DNA of 64,000 bases from Zizania palustris (lineage: Eukaryota > Streptophyta > Magnoliopsida > Poales > Poaceae): positions 62,871,144 through 62,935,143 of the forward strand of contig JAAALK010000287.1 in assembly GCA_019279435.1 (NCBI GenBank), in the 5' to 3' direction. Position numbers and translations under genes: made by a program. The notes under the pieces were generated by a model. The model was not told the DNA's origin. It did not search any database and worked only from the letters and a program-made list of their open reading frames with translations. Shown in pieces: positions 31,715 to 42,639 of the stretch; positions within the stretch are counted from its first letter, which is position 1; the number at the start of each line of letters is the position of its first letter.

Positions 31715-33121
31715 GTTGACACAGAAATGTGCCCCCGCACTTGGGTCAATTCAACGATCCAAAAGTGTGCGGATACTTAGGGATAAGACTAAGCGTAACA
31801 CAACACCGACGTCACGTTCCGACTACCCTTAGCTGTGGTAAGGGGGTGTAGTCGTCAGGTAATTAGATCACACAAAAATAATCCAATTAGCTAAAAGAAA
31901 TGTATTAAATAGAACAAGTCATAAACCAGACGGAGCCTAACTGATTCGAAGTATGGTGCGAAGGATGTCGCCGAAGCGTACCTTCGATGTCTGGTGCGAA
32001 GTGTCCCACTGAAGGGTGCCTTCGGCGTTCGGACTTATCTGGCTAGAGATAAACTTTGAACCGATCTGGACGCGATAATCACCTCCGAACAGCGGGGTTC
32101 GGTGTAAATTCTCCGATACAGTAAGGTACAGGGAAATGACTTAGGTGCAACGTGTGAGCGCGACTTTGTCTGGAGCGGAGTACGGGTGTGGCGAAGCCTG
32201 TAGTGGTGAAGTCTGTCGGCGAAGCACGTTGTGTGCGGGACTTGGTCAAACCGACAACAGCGTGATGGTCCGGCACAGGCAGTCGGAGCAGCAGTCTTAC
32301 TGAAGTGTGTTCTAGCAACCTCCGAAACCGATCTCTCAGCTCTGGACACCTCCGACGAAGTAGCTCGGAACGTGGAAACCTGCAACAGAGTAGATTCGAA
32401 GTACCAATTCTGCCTGAGGACCAAATTCTTCTAAGTGTTGCACTAGTGGCGAAAGTAGCAATCTGTTACGCAGATTAGCGGATACTTCATAGGCAAAGTA
32501 ACAAGGCGATAGTAATCTATTACGTATATTAACAGATACTTCACAAGTGAAATAACAAGGCGATAGCAATCTATTACGTAGATTAACGGATACTTCACAA
32601 GCGAAGTAACAAGTATTACCACTGTTCCGAAGTGGCCGTCGGAGGGCTTCTAGTCAAACACACAAAGAATACAGAAAATAAAGATAAAGTAAAGTATAGT
32701 TCAAAGCTAGAGCTTTGTGGTTGATTTGTGTTGGGGGGAGGGGGTTCTGAACCGGCCTCACCCCTATATTTATAGGGGCTAGACGTCTAGTCTCTAAGCC
32801 TAATCTAGTGGAATTATGTTTGATCACGCGTAAAAGACTTAGTAAAAAATCAGACTCAATCTCTAACTCTTGCCCGAAGTGGGCCTTTGGCCAGGCCCAC
32901 CGAAGCCTGCTCCTTGGGCCGAAGCTTCGGTGGAGTGGGCCTCCGAAGGCCTCCGGGTCGAAGGCTGTGGGCTGACTGGAAGCTTCCGAATCCTGTTGCC
33001 CAGTGGTCCTTCGGCCCTATAGGGCTTCGGCCTAACCCGAGACATCTGCATTTTCGGCCCAAATTACCAAAATTGATATTTTGACAATTTTAACCATTAA
33101 TGCCATTTTTTGCTATCAACA
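31715..33121 (-). repeat. T3 3' LTR, 1407 bp
   Basis: Plus reading TGTTGACACAGAAATGTGCC ... TTTTTGCTATCAACA. TATA region CTATAAATATAGGGG on the complement near 32764-32778. A short tandem unit with TTACGTAGATTAACGGATAC occurs around 32460-32600 (about three copies). The same LTR is found truncated at 41330-42078 and at 7202-7705. Confidence 0.88.
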
Positions 33122-33140
33122 CATGCCCCCTGCCTTTTAG
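33122..33140 (-). other. T3 polypurine tract
   Basis: The minus strand reads AAAAGGCAGGGGGCA directly before the LTR start TGTTGATAGC. Confidence 0.75.
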
Positions 33141-33208
33141 TGAACTAAGTGAACTAAAAGCACAATGGGCTAAAGATGATACCTTCCATATTGGCCTTTT
33201 GACATCTT

Positions 33209-34380
33209 TCAAGTTGTTTGCCACACACTTGGGAAATACCTTTTTAAATATCTACCATTCAAATCTCTTCGAAACCGCTCTCCTTGCAGAGATTCTAACA
33301 CATATGCGTTGCCAAGAGCAATTTCTGCTATTTTGAAAGGGCCTTCCCAACTAGGTGACCATTTACCAAATTTGGCACTCTTAGTGCCTAAGGGTAAAAT
33401 CGTCTTCCAAACCAAGTCACCTACTTGAAATGATTTTGGTTTACCTTCTTATTGTAGGCTTTAGCTACTCTCCTCTTGTCTATTTCTATAGCTTCTAAAA
33501 CCTTGAATCTCTTATCGGTCACTTCTTCTAGATTGTCTTTCAAAAGAGTTTCATACTCGTCAACCGATAAGCCATCTTGCTTTAACACTCTTAGAGAGCC
33601 AAGATCTACTTCTACAGGTAGAACGACTTCTTGTCCATATACCAACTCATATGGACTAACTTTGGTAGCACTATGCTTTGCAATTCTACAAGCCCATAGA
33701 GCCTCAGAGAGCACTTCATGCCACCTTTTAGGGAACTCTTCAATTTTCTTCTTAATGAGTTTAATCATAGTTTTATTACTAGACTCGGCCTGACCATTGG
33801 CTTGAGCATAGTATGGTGAAGAGTTTATCAATTTAATACCATAATATTCGGCAAAGTCTCTCACTTCTTTAGAAATAAATGAACTACATTGATCTGTAGT
33901 GAGAGTTTGAGGAATGCCGAATCTATGTATGATATGCTTCAAGATAAAGTCAAGTACCTCGTTGTGAGTCATGTTCTTGAGAGGCACGACCTCGGTCCAC
34001 TTGGTGAAGTAATCCGTCGCCATCAATACGAACTGATGCCCCTTTGAAGAAGGAGGGTGAATTTGGCCGATGAAGTCTAAACCCCAACCTCGGAACGACC
34101 ATGGCTTGACAATAGGATTAAGTAATGAGGCAGGAGCTAACTAGATATTGCCGAACTTCTAACATGCTTCACATCCTCTATAGTACTTGAAGCAATCCTC
34201 AGTCATAGTTGGCCAGTAAAAACCCTCTCTTTTGAGCATCAAACTCATTTTCTGGGCCGACTGATGAGTGCCACAGATTCCTTCGTGGAATTCTCCCATA
34301 GCCACCTGGGATCGTTCATTGTCTAAACACTTCAACAATACTCCATCACTAGTTCAGCGATATAGTGCATCATCTAGCAA
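33209..34380 (-). pseudogene. pol: T3 integrase
   Basis: Core from 34026 on the minus strand: ATDYFTKWTEVVPLKNMT, HRFGIPQTLTTDQCSSF (second catalytic Asp), and ANGQAESSNKTMIKLIKK (catalytic Glu). Upstream, to about 34380, the zinc-finger part is readable with stops. The C-terminal part (SWEGPFKIAEIALGNAYVL, GRYLKRYFP) is in another frame after a shift near 33416-33421. Inserts cDNA into the genome. A close relative is split by CACTA-2 (T4). Confidence 0.85.
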
Positions 34381-34659
34381 TACAAACTTAAACACCTGCC
34401 GCCGAACTTTCCGATCAAACCTTTAGCTAGGGTCTCTCAAATACTGGACGATTGGAGTTCTCAAATATCTCTTGTGGACTTCTGAGGGTTTTTCTAGCTC
34501 GCTCCCTGGAAAAATGTCTAAGCTATTGATTTCAGAGTGCTCCCCGAGCCCTTTTGGCTTCTGTTGAAGCCTGCTTGGACTGGCTACGTGAAGCTATTCA
34601 GGCCGAAGTCTCCTACCGGAGGGTCCGGTCTCTCGGAAACCCTCACTGTCCTGGGGACT

Positions 34660-35220
34660 TCAGCTCACGGGCTCCGGCGTGCCATACCCTTTGGTGGGCG
34701 GAGTACTCCGGCCCCGGGGCCTCGGCGCGCGGTAATCTCCGGTGGCCGGAGGGGTCCGACCCGGAGGGTGCGCCTGTCCGAAGTCACTGGCTTCGGTAGT
34801 GAGACTAAACATTGGCTTTTCTCGTACAGAAAATTTTCCTCTCCTTACTTGGTAGCGAGATGCTTGCTGAGCCAAATCATTTGCAACTAAATTTGCCTCT
34901 CTTGATACATGAGAAATTTTGAAGTCATCAAAAGTAGCAACTATGTCTAGGCACTTATCCAAGTAGCTATTTAGCAAGCCATTAAAACATTGGACACTCT
35001 TAGCCACTTGTTGCACCACTAAAAGGGAATCACCATGCGCATGAACATGTTTAACACCCATGGATTCTAACAATTCAAGCCCTAGCAGGAAGACCTCATA
35101 TTCAGCTTGGTTATTGGTAGAGGGAAATTCTAAACGAGCCGAAGTTTCAAAGTGCGCTCCACTAGGTGATATGAAAACTACTCCAATACCTTGGCCATTT
35201 TTGCAAGCTGAACCATCAAA
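34660..35220 (-). pseudogene. pol: T3 second RNase H
   Basis: Minus frame has the AEY/LLGLE region (about 35090-35150), then VKHVHAHGDSLLVVQQV, the catalytic-Asp stretch, and SHVSREANLVANDLAQQASR at the end. A stop separates it from the first RNase H. 34400-34660 holds a less conserved linker toward the integrase. Confidence 0.75.
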
Positions 35221-36780
35221 CTAAAGTCTCCACGGTACAACCTCAATTAAAACAACATTGGTACTCCAATTAACATCTATGTGGTGGTCAACTATGAAGT
35301 TTGCTACAATTTGGCCTTTCATAGCTTTTAGGGGTTCATAGGCCAAATCATATTCAATCAAAGCGTAAGCCCACTTTCCGATTCTTCCACTTAGAATTGG
35401 CTTTTGTAACATGTTCTTTATAACATCGGTTTGGAAAATGACAACACATGTAGTAGGGAGAAGATAGTGGCGTAATTTGGTACACGCGTAATAAAGTGAT
35501 AACCATAAATATTCCACAAACGCGTACCTGGTCTCGGCGTCCAGCAGGCGGCGGCTCAAGAACGTGATGATGTACTCTTTTCCTTCTACCTCCTAGGTTA
35601 GCACGACCCTAATTACGCTATCTTCAGTAGCGATGTATAGATGCAACAAAATCCCGGCTTTGGGCGCCCTCACCATGGGTGGCGATGACAAGCACTTTTT
35701 GATCTTCTCAAAGGCGCTTTGCTGTCTTGCCCCCCAAGTGAACTCGGCCTCGTTCTTTAGCCGGAGTATGGGGACAAAGGCATCAATCTTGCCTGACAAG
35801 TTAGATATGAAGCGATGCAAATAATTCATCTTGCCTAGCAACTTCTGCACATCTTTCTTACATGTCGGCTCCGCAACGTTTATAATTTTCTCAAGCCTCT
35901 TAGGATTAATCTCTATGCCTCTTTCATGAATCATGAAACCTAATAACTTGCCCGCCGACACGCCAAAAGTACACTTGAGCGGGATCATTTTTAAGCCGTA
36001 CTGTTGCATCCTATCAAAAGCAACTTTCAAATCGGCTAAATGGTTCCCCATAGCGTCCGATTTGACTACAACGTCATCAATGTAAACTTATAACATAACT
36101 CCTAGCAAGTCATGAAAGATCAAGTTCATAACACATTGATACGTAGCGCCAGCATTCTTTAAACCAAAAGTCATAACGACCCACTCGAATAAACCGACAA
36201 AACTAGGGCATCGAAAGGCTGTCTTATAGACGTCCTCTTCGGCCATAAAGATTTGATTATAACCAGCATTGCCATCAAGAAAACTTAGTACCTTGTGTCC
36301 TGAAGCATTGTTGATTAGCATGTCATCTATTGGCATCAGATACTCGTCCTTCGGAGTGGCCTTGTTCAAATCCCTGAAATCAATACAAACTCGTATTTTG
36401 CTGCTCCCTTTCTTTTCTACGGGCACAATGTTAGCGACCCATTCTGCATACCTGCATGGCCTAATAAATTCAGCTTTGAGCAGTGGTTCCACTTCTTCTT
36501 TAACTCGGTCATAGACGGCCGAATTAAAGTGACAAGGAGGCTGTTTATAAGGCCTAAATCCAGACTTGATAGGTAGTCGATGCTCCACGAGCTCACAGTT
36601 TAGTCCTGGCATCTCGCTATACTCCCATGCGAAACAATCGACATACGACCGAAGCAACCTTATTACTTTAGCCTTTTCATCAGGCTGCAAAAGTTGGTTT
36701 ACAAAAGTCGGCCTCGGGATGCTACCATCTCCTATGTCAACTTCTTCTAAAGGATCAGCCGACGCAAAACCTTGTCCCAA
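35221..36780 (-). pseudogene. pol: T3 reverse transcriptase and first RNase H
   Basis: RT motifs on the minus strand: KIRVCIDFRDLNKATPKDEY, SFLDGNAGYNQIFMAEED, MTFGLKNAGATYQ, and a VYIDDVVV box at about 36070-36090 just after a TAA in the same frame. Connection GKLLGFMIHERGIEINPKRL and RNase H pieces LHLYIATEDSVIRVVL, SRRLLDAETRYAFVEYLWLS. All segments share one frame, so the stops are point changes. Confidence 0.88.
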
Positions 36781-36893
36781 TTTCTCTACTTCACTAAAGT
36801 CCTCGATGGCCTCGGCAATACCGTCTTTAGTAGACCGACACTGCTCTACCCGAGACTTTAGCTAATCCAGATTACTCTTGCTAGACATGACTA

Positions 36894-37523
36894 CTAATAT
36901 AAAAACAGTCGTTCTACACCAGCCGGCGTTATGGACACTGGTACAAAACATCCTCCGGACACACTGACAAAATCGTAATCCGAAAGATCTCTACCAGATA
37001 GACATTCTACTTTTTTGTGAGCGGTGTTGATGGACACATCAGCCAATGCCACTTGGGCTGAAGTGTCTGCAGGTATGACCTCTACTTCATCGCTGTCCCA
37101 CTGAATTAGGCACTGGTGCAAAGTAGAAGGAATGCAGTAGTTCGTGTGAATCCAGTCACACCCTAGCAGCATGTTGTAGTTACCTTGTACATCGACGATG
37201 AAGAATGTTGTTGGCAATGTCTTATTTCCTACTATCAGCTCCATGGAGAGTACACCCTTGGCCTCGGAACTCTCGCCATTGAAGCCGTTGAGCATCAAGT
37301 TGGTTTTCTTCAGATCATCCTCGTCCTTGCCAAGTTTCTTCAACAGCGAGTAAGGCATTAGGTTAACAGTGGCACCACCATCAACAAGCATCCGAGAAAT
37401 CGGCTTTCTGTCAATGTGACCTCTGACGTAGAGAGGCTTTAGATGTCGAGCCGAGTCCTCGGGCTTCTCAAAAATAGCGTTGCGTGGGATGAGGTTCAAC
37501 TGAGTGACCTCGGCCTCATCCTA
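36894..37523 (-). pseudogene. pol: T3 aspartic protease
   Basis: Contains SRMLVDGGATVNLMPYSLL (the D-G-A active site) and NYNMLLGCDWIHTN. A TAG at 37521-37523 separates it from the upstream acidic linker (SDDDDDMLDDDYSPVFEGP) in the same frame; CAG to TAG would explain it. RT is in a different frame, so a shift lies between 36780 and 36894. Confidence 0.82.
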
Positions 37524-39047
37524 TGGAAGGGAAAACTCCGCGGGTAGCGTGATGACGTTGATGTCCATCACCCGAGGTGCAGGCCCCTCAAAGACGGGCG
37601 AGTAGTCGTCGTCGAGCATATCATCATCGTCGTCGCTCGGGCTAGGATCCGGGTTGGTTATCTCAATCGGCTTCATCCTCCATACCTGTCTTGTCGTTAG
37701 TCGAGGGCGGATTTCTTCAAAAATAGCATCTCGCTCATCCTCAGCCTTCTTCTCACGCATCTCCTATGCCCGTAGTCGTTGTAGACACCTCTTTTGTGAT
37801 TTGGACATACCTAGAGGTGCCCAAGATGGATGTGGCTTGGTGCCGGGTGCCACTGCTTGGTTCCTGTTAACCCTGGCTAAAGTGGTACTGTCCATCTCAG
37901 CCTCGCGCACTCTGTATTCGGAGGAGCCTTCGCTGCGGACCCCGGCAGTCGGACTGGCCTCATTTGGCTGATCGGACCAGGCTCCGGCACAGGCTTCGGC
38001 CGGAGTAGGGGACTTACCTCCGTCAAACTTCGACAATGGGGCCTTCGGGACCGGGACTTCCTGAGACCCTACTCTAACTGTGATAGCTTTGGTCTCCCTG
38101 TCCTTTGCCTCTTCATGCCCATATTCTTCGACTTCGTTCTACACGAGTCGATTTGGAGGTACCACGGATAGCCTGTGGACGATGCCTTCCTCCGCTGTGT
38201 CTTCCTGTCCCTGCCATTCATAATACTCCGAAGGAAAATAAGGCATAGCATTAAGTTGCAGAGGGTACTCCAGTTGTGATACGTACGGAGCCCACGGAGT
38301 CCCTGCCTAGTTATACGGCGGAGGCATCGGTGGTTCCAGTGGCTTCGCCCATTGTGAGCTAAACCCGTTACCTAGAGGGGGGTTCGGCAGAGTCGACGGT
38401 GTCACGGACCATATCAGTGAGGGGTCCTGCTAGGCCGGAGGTACGTTCGGCCAGTGTGGGCCGAAGCCTCCTGCCGAAGGGCTTGTCCAGAGTGGTGAAG
38501 GGTTTGGACATTGAGGGCCGAACTTGCTCTGCGCGGGGCTCGGCCACTGGGGTCCGAAGCCACCATACTGGGGGTTTGGCCACTGAGGTCGGAAGCTGCC
38601 ACAGGGGGTGTTAGGCCACTGTGGCCCGGAGTCATGGTGCGGTGGGTTCGGCCACTGCGGTCTAAAGCCGCCATGTGGAGGGCTCGGCCATTGTGGTCCG
38701 AAGCCATCCTCCGAATGCTTTGGGCCCCTCGACTGACTTAGTTTTTTGGCGCGGGGGCCTGTTTCCTTGGCTTTTCTTTGGTGCTTGTTCAACAACATCT
38801 TATATGTTACCTTTGGCTTCTTGCGAGCCCTAGCGGAAGGAATGCTAACATTTTGCTTCCACACTCCCACTTCGGGGTTTTTAGGTATGAGGGTGCGTGT
38901 GCGCGGTTCTCCAACAATTACTGCCTTCCCTTTAGTTGACTCAGCCTGTTCTGGCTGAATCAATATCTTCTTCTCGTCGAGGTCGAAGGTTTTGATGGGG
39001 AAGGGATCTTTGTCTAGCTTCATCTTGGGATTGTGGTCTATTTTCAT
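37521..39047 (-). pseudogene. T3 gag-protease linker with WPNPP repeats
   Basis: Frame fragments on the minus strand: basic/acidic linkers (37521-37760, 37764-38036) and a Pro/Trp/Gly-rich repeat (38430-38710) of about 12-13 residues, FGPQWPNPPxGG. Upstream it reads ARKKPKVTYKMLLNKHQRK. Stops at 37764-37766 and elsewhere. The repeat region is a tandem DNA repeat of about 36-39 bases. Confidence 0.7.
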
Positions 39048-39119
39048 TCGTCCTTCTTCTATGGATGTGAATCATTAGTATTATGTGAATGTGAATCATG
39101 CCACTTACAATATGGATGT

Positions 39120-39922
39120 TTCTTCAACTCTTCGGCAGATGGAATGACCTAGCCTTTAGGCAATCTGAGAAGCTGGTTCTTCAAGAGAAAATCAAATATT
39201 TTATCACACTTAGTTATGTCAAATGAGTACTTGATCTCACTAGGCCGATTCTTGGTGGGCGACGGCCATAACTCGGAGCAAGTGATAGGTTTACTCTTAG
39301 CATTCCAAACCCATTCGACCGCGTACATGTCGGCTGAATCCTCTTCTCCTGACTCCTCCTCGTTGGAGTGTTCCATGACGTGGATTTCATCCCTAGGCTT
39401 GTTAAACGTATTAATAAATTTATTATCTTTGGCTCGGCCTTCCTGGACCAAAGCTTGTTGCAAGAATTGGCTAACCTCTAAAAAATTCTGGTTGTCTAAT
39501 CTTTCTTTAATCTTGGAACGCAACCCGCTAAAAGCTAGATCCGCCAAATCCCTTTCTGAAATATTAAGACTAAAACATCGGTTTCTAGTGTCCCTAAAAC
39601 GTTTGATATACTCAGAGACGCCCTCGTTAGACTTTTGCCTAACCGATGTCAAGTGTGAGATCCTAAGTTCTGTCTCACCCATGTAAAAGTAGTCATGGAA
39701 TTTTTGTTCTAATTCATCCCACGTTTGAACGGATTTCGGCGGGAGCGCCGAAAACCAAGTGAAAGCGGTGCCGGATAGTGAGAGAGAAAATAGTCTAAGT
39801 TTTAGAGCGTCCGACCCACTAGCCTCTCCACACTGTGCTAAAAATTGACTAACATGCTCTAGTGTGGTTTTGTTACCCTCGCCGTCGAACTTAGTAAATC
39901 CAGGAACTTTATAGCCATGAGG
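39120..39922 (-). pseudogene. gag: T3 gag core, downstream of the solo LTR
   Basis: Minus frame: PGFTKFDGEGNKTTLEHV, LRLFSLSLSGTAFTWFSALP, SEYIKRFRDTRNRCFSL, the Retrotrans_gag capsid region. A TAG at 39149-39151 ends the long ORF, and the frame continues with IPSAEELKKHPYCKWHDSH, a Cys/His remnant. The frame is continuous with 40427 onward when the solo LTR and one TSD copy are disregarded. Confidence 0.82.
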
Positions 39923-40426
39923 GTATGTGTTGGCGTAAAAGATTACGCTAACAGGTTTCTATAGAAGAGAAACTAACAAACGAAGTGTTTGCGAAGAGAA
40001 CTGTTCTAAGCCTCCGAAAGGATAATAACTTAGAATAGTTCGGATGTGTGTATTGAATAACTTGTATTCGGTCCATATTACAGGGTGAAATGGGGAGTAT
40101 TTATAGGCCCAAACATTAAGGAAAAGACCTATTCACCCCTCTATTGCAACCGACATAGTGGAAACTATTCGGTTCCCTTAATAGGGCTAAAATGGTAAAA
40201 GACTAATCTAATGAGAAAGAAGATAAGTCTTCCATCTTAGCTGGCAGAAAAGATCTTGAAGGGCCTTAGTTCGAAGATGTACTTCGAACCAATGCCTACT
40301 TCGTACTTCGAACTGGGTTCCGAGTATCTTCGAAGATGACCATCTGGGAACCTTCGAAGCCGCTGTCTGCCTTCATGTTGCTTCGGCAATAACCCCGAAG
40401 ATGAGATATTTTCCCCCAACAGTATG
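39923..40426. mobile_element. Solo LTR of the T1 family with perfect 5-bp TSD, in T3 gag
   Basis: LTR 39928-40421 (494 bp; plus reading TGTTGGCG...CCCCCAACA, same orientation as T1), flanked by GTATG at 39923-39927 and 40422-40426. About 90 percent or more identical by eye to the T1 LTR. It arose by insertion of a full element and recombination between its LTRs. Confidence 0.95.
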
Positions 40427-41290
40427 GTATTGTATCAAAATGGTCGGGATATGGCTTCCGGTAAACCCTAGCCCGACCCCTAGGCACAAAGCCAGCGCAT
40501 TCCTTAAAAAGTGCACGGATTCACTCCTCAAGGTCATCTTGGCCCACTACCTGTGCACATCTCTCATGTGGGGGCGTCACACGCAGCGGGATATCGGCGT
40601 GTCGGCCATGGGCTTCCTCCCCATGCACTAACTGTACGACATGCTCGAGCCTAGGTGCCTGTGCATGTGGTGCGGACAGTGTGGGCAAGGCTGGCGTCGG
40701 CGCAGGTCGGTGCGGTGCATGTATGTGGTGCTAGCTTGGCCGTAAGCATAATGACTGGTCTCGGCCATGGATGTTGAGGCTGTTGACGTAACGGTTTTGC
40801 TAGTACTACCGTCAGTTCTACTGTAAACATGATTTATTGGAGGTATACTAGCAATAAGGGCTGATGGTACGGCCTCAGTAAAGACAAACCTTCTAAATGT
40901 CGCCTCTACTTGGGAGCTAACTGCCGAATCTAAACGGTTGGCTAGCGAAGCGCTAATGGCTTGATCTACCGATGCGGATATCTTTCGCTCAATCTCTATT
41001 GAAGATAAACGAGGCGATATGGGTGTTACCTGGATCCAAGCAAGGTCGGGGATGACGATGTCGCGCTTGATGAAGCCCATGCGTGTCTTGATGTAGCTCC
41101 CAAGCATCATGTCTTGGAGCGCCTTCATCTTTGCCTCAATCTCTACTCGGTCTTTTATGGGAATATCTTCAAGAGTAGGTGTTAGGATGTTCTGGTTGTT
41201 GATATCCATGCCTCCTATGGCGTCCATCGGCGGTGTAGACGTAGTAGTCATTGTAGATGTACTGGCGGCTGATGTAGATGTACCCGTCAT
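40427..41290 (-). pseudogene. gag: T3 gag N-terminal part
   Basis: ATG at 41290 (MTGTSTSAASTSTM), Ser/Thr-rich start, then IPIKDRVEIEAKMKALQDMM and a degenerate stretch to the solo LTR (PRGRARVYRKPYPDHFDTIP). An ORF extends 48 bases further upstream through the primer-binding site but has no ATG there. Stops exist near 40628. Confidence 0.7.
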
Positions 41291-41304
41291 GTTGGCGTAG
41301 CTTT

Positions 41305-41325
41305 TCCCCAACGGAGTCGCCAAAA
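41305..41325 (-). other. T3 primer-binding site
   Basis: A few bases inside the LTR the minus strand reads TTGGCGACTCCGTTGGGGAA, the form expected of a tRNA 3'-end complement. I do not assign the tRNA. Confidence 0.6.
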
Positions 41326-41329
41326 AGTG

Positions 41330-42078
41330 TGTTGACACAGAAATGTGCCCCCGTACTTGGGTCAGTTCGACGATCCAAAAGTGTGCGGATACTTAGGGAC
41401 GACAAGCCTAAGCATAACATAACACCGACGTTGTGTTCTGACTACCCTTAGCCGTGGTAAGGGGGTATAGTCGCCAGGTAATCAGATCACACAGAAATAA
41501 TCCAATTAGCCGAAAGAAATGTATTAAACAGAACAAGTCAGAAACTTGACGGAGCCTGACTGATTCGAAGTATGGTGCGAAGGATGTCGCCAAAGCGTAC
41601 CTTCAGCGTCTAATGCGAAGTGTCCCACCGAAGGGTGCTTTCGGTGTTCAGACTGATCTGGACGGAGATAAACTCCGAACCGATCTAGACACGACAATCA
41701 CCTCCGAACAACGGGGTTCAGCGTAAATTCTCTGATACAGCGAGGTGCAGGGAAATGACTTAGGTGCAACGCGCGAGCGCGACTTCGTGCAGAGCGGAGT
41801 ACGGGCGTGGCGTAGCCTTTCATGGTGAAGTTTGTCGGCGAAGCACGTTGCATGTGGGACTTGGCCAAACCGACAACAGCGTGACGGTCCGGCACGGGCG
41901 GTCGATGCAGTAGTCTCACTGAAGGGTGTTCTAGCAACCTCCGAAATCGATCTCTCAGCTTCAGACACCTCCGATGAAGTAGCTCCGAACGTGGAAACCT
42001 ACAACAGAGTAGATTCGAAGTACGAATTCGGACTGAGGACCGAATTCTGCTAAGTGTTGCACTAGTGGCGAAGGTAGC
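41330..42078 (-). repeat. T3 5' LTR, truncated
   Basis: Matches the first 750 bases (plus reading) of the LTR at 31715, from TGTTGACACAG to CACTAGTGGCGAAGGTAGC; after that the sequence is a copia gag fragment. The TATA-containing half is missing. Confidence 0.88.
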
Positions 42079-42639
42079 TATGTCTTAGGTTCACCATTGT
42101 CTGAGACGTCTCACACCTACATCAAGTCCTAGGATCAGTGTCAAAACTACGAAAACTATGGGCACTAGGCGTGGGAGTGTAGGTCCAAGCCAAAGAAATA
42201 GGAGCAGGCTCATGTTGCACAAGAGGAGGAGGTCACGTTGATGCTGCGGAAGGTGAGCTCGTCACATTCACCCACCTTGATGGCATCATTATTTTTGTCA
42301 TCATCATCTTCACATGCTACTTCTCTGATCTACACACTACCTCCATCGATTCTCAGTGTAGGTATGAATGTGCTAGTGAAAGAAGAGCAACATGTATTGC
42401 CTGAAGGTGTATGCACAATGAAGGAGGGATTGCTCAATAGACTAGTAAGTCTTCACAAGGAGAAGGTGTTCGTCCACCTTGGAGCAAAGGAGGAGTGGGA
42501 CTCAAAGTTGTGGATCTGTGACACTTGTGCCACAAACCACATGTCGGGGTCCTAGGAGGCATTTGCAGAATTGGATACAATGGTGTGCAGCACTATTCGA
42601 TTAAGGCAGAATGGCGGGTAGAGCACGCACTTGAGCTAG
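42079..42639 (+). pseudogene. gag-pol: C2: copia gag/protease fragment, left of the Sirevirus-like element
   Basis: Degenerate zinc-knuckle region near 42140-42200, then AQEEEVTLMLRKVSSSHS (through the ATG at 42241) and protease start KLWICDTCATNHMSGS (normally D-T/S-G). The frame is broken, and the fragment resumes in integrase at 53884, so the DNA between was lost before the Sirevirus-like element came in. Confidence 0.65.

Larger units (their letters stand above)
31715..42078 (-). mobile_element. T3: Ty3/gypsy element with dual RNase H, minus strand
   Basis: 3' LTR (31715-33121), polypurine tract, integrase, second RNase H, first RNase H, RT, protease, gag, primer-binding site and a truncated 5' LTR (41330-42078). 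A solo LTR of another family sits in gag (39928-40421). RT through integrase share one frame with scattered stops; protease and gag are in other frames, so the copy is dead. Two RNase H domains and a VDGGA protease site place it with Tat-type elements. Confidence 0.88.

Noticed and set aside
34537..34890. Plus-strand ORFs in a GC-rich stretch near 34.6-34.8 kb
   Set aside because: They lie opposite the linker between the second RNase H and integrase of T3 and have no independent support.
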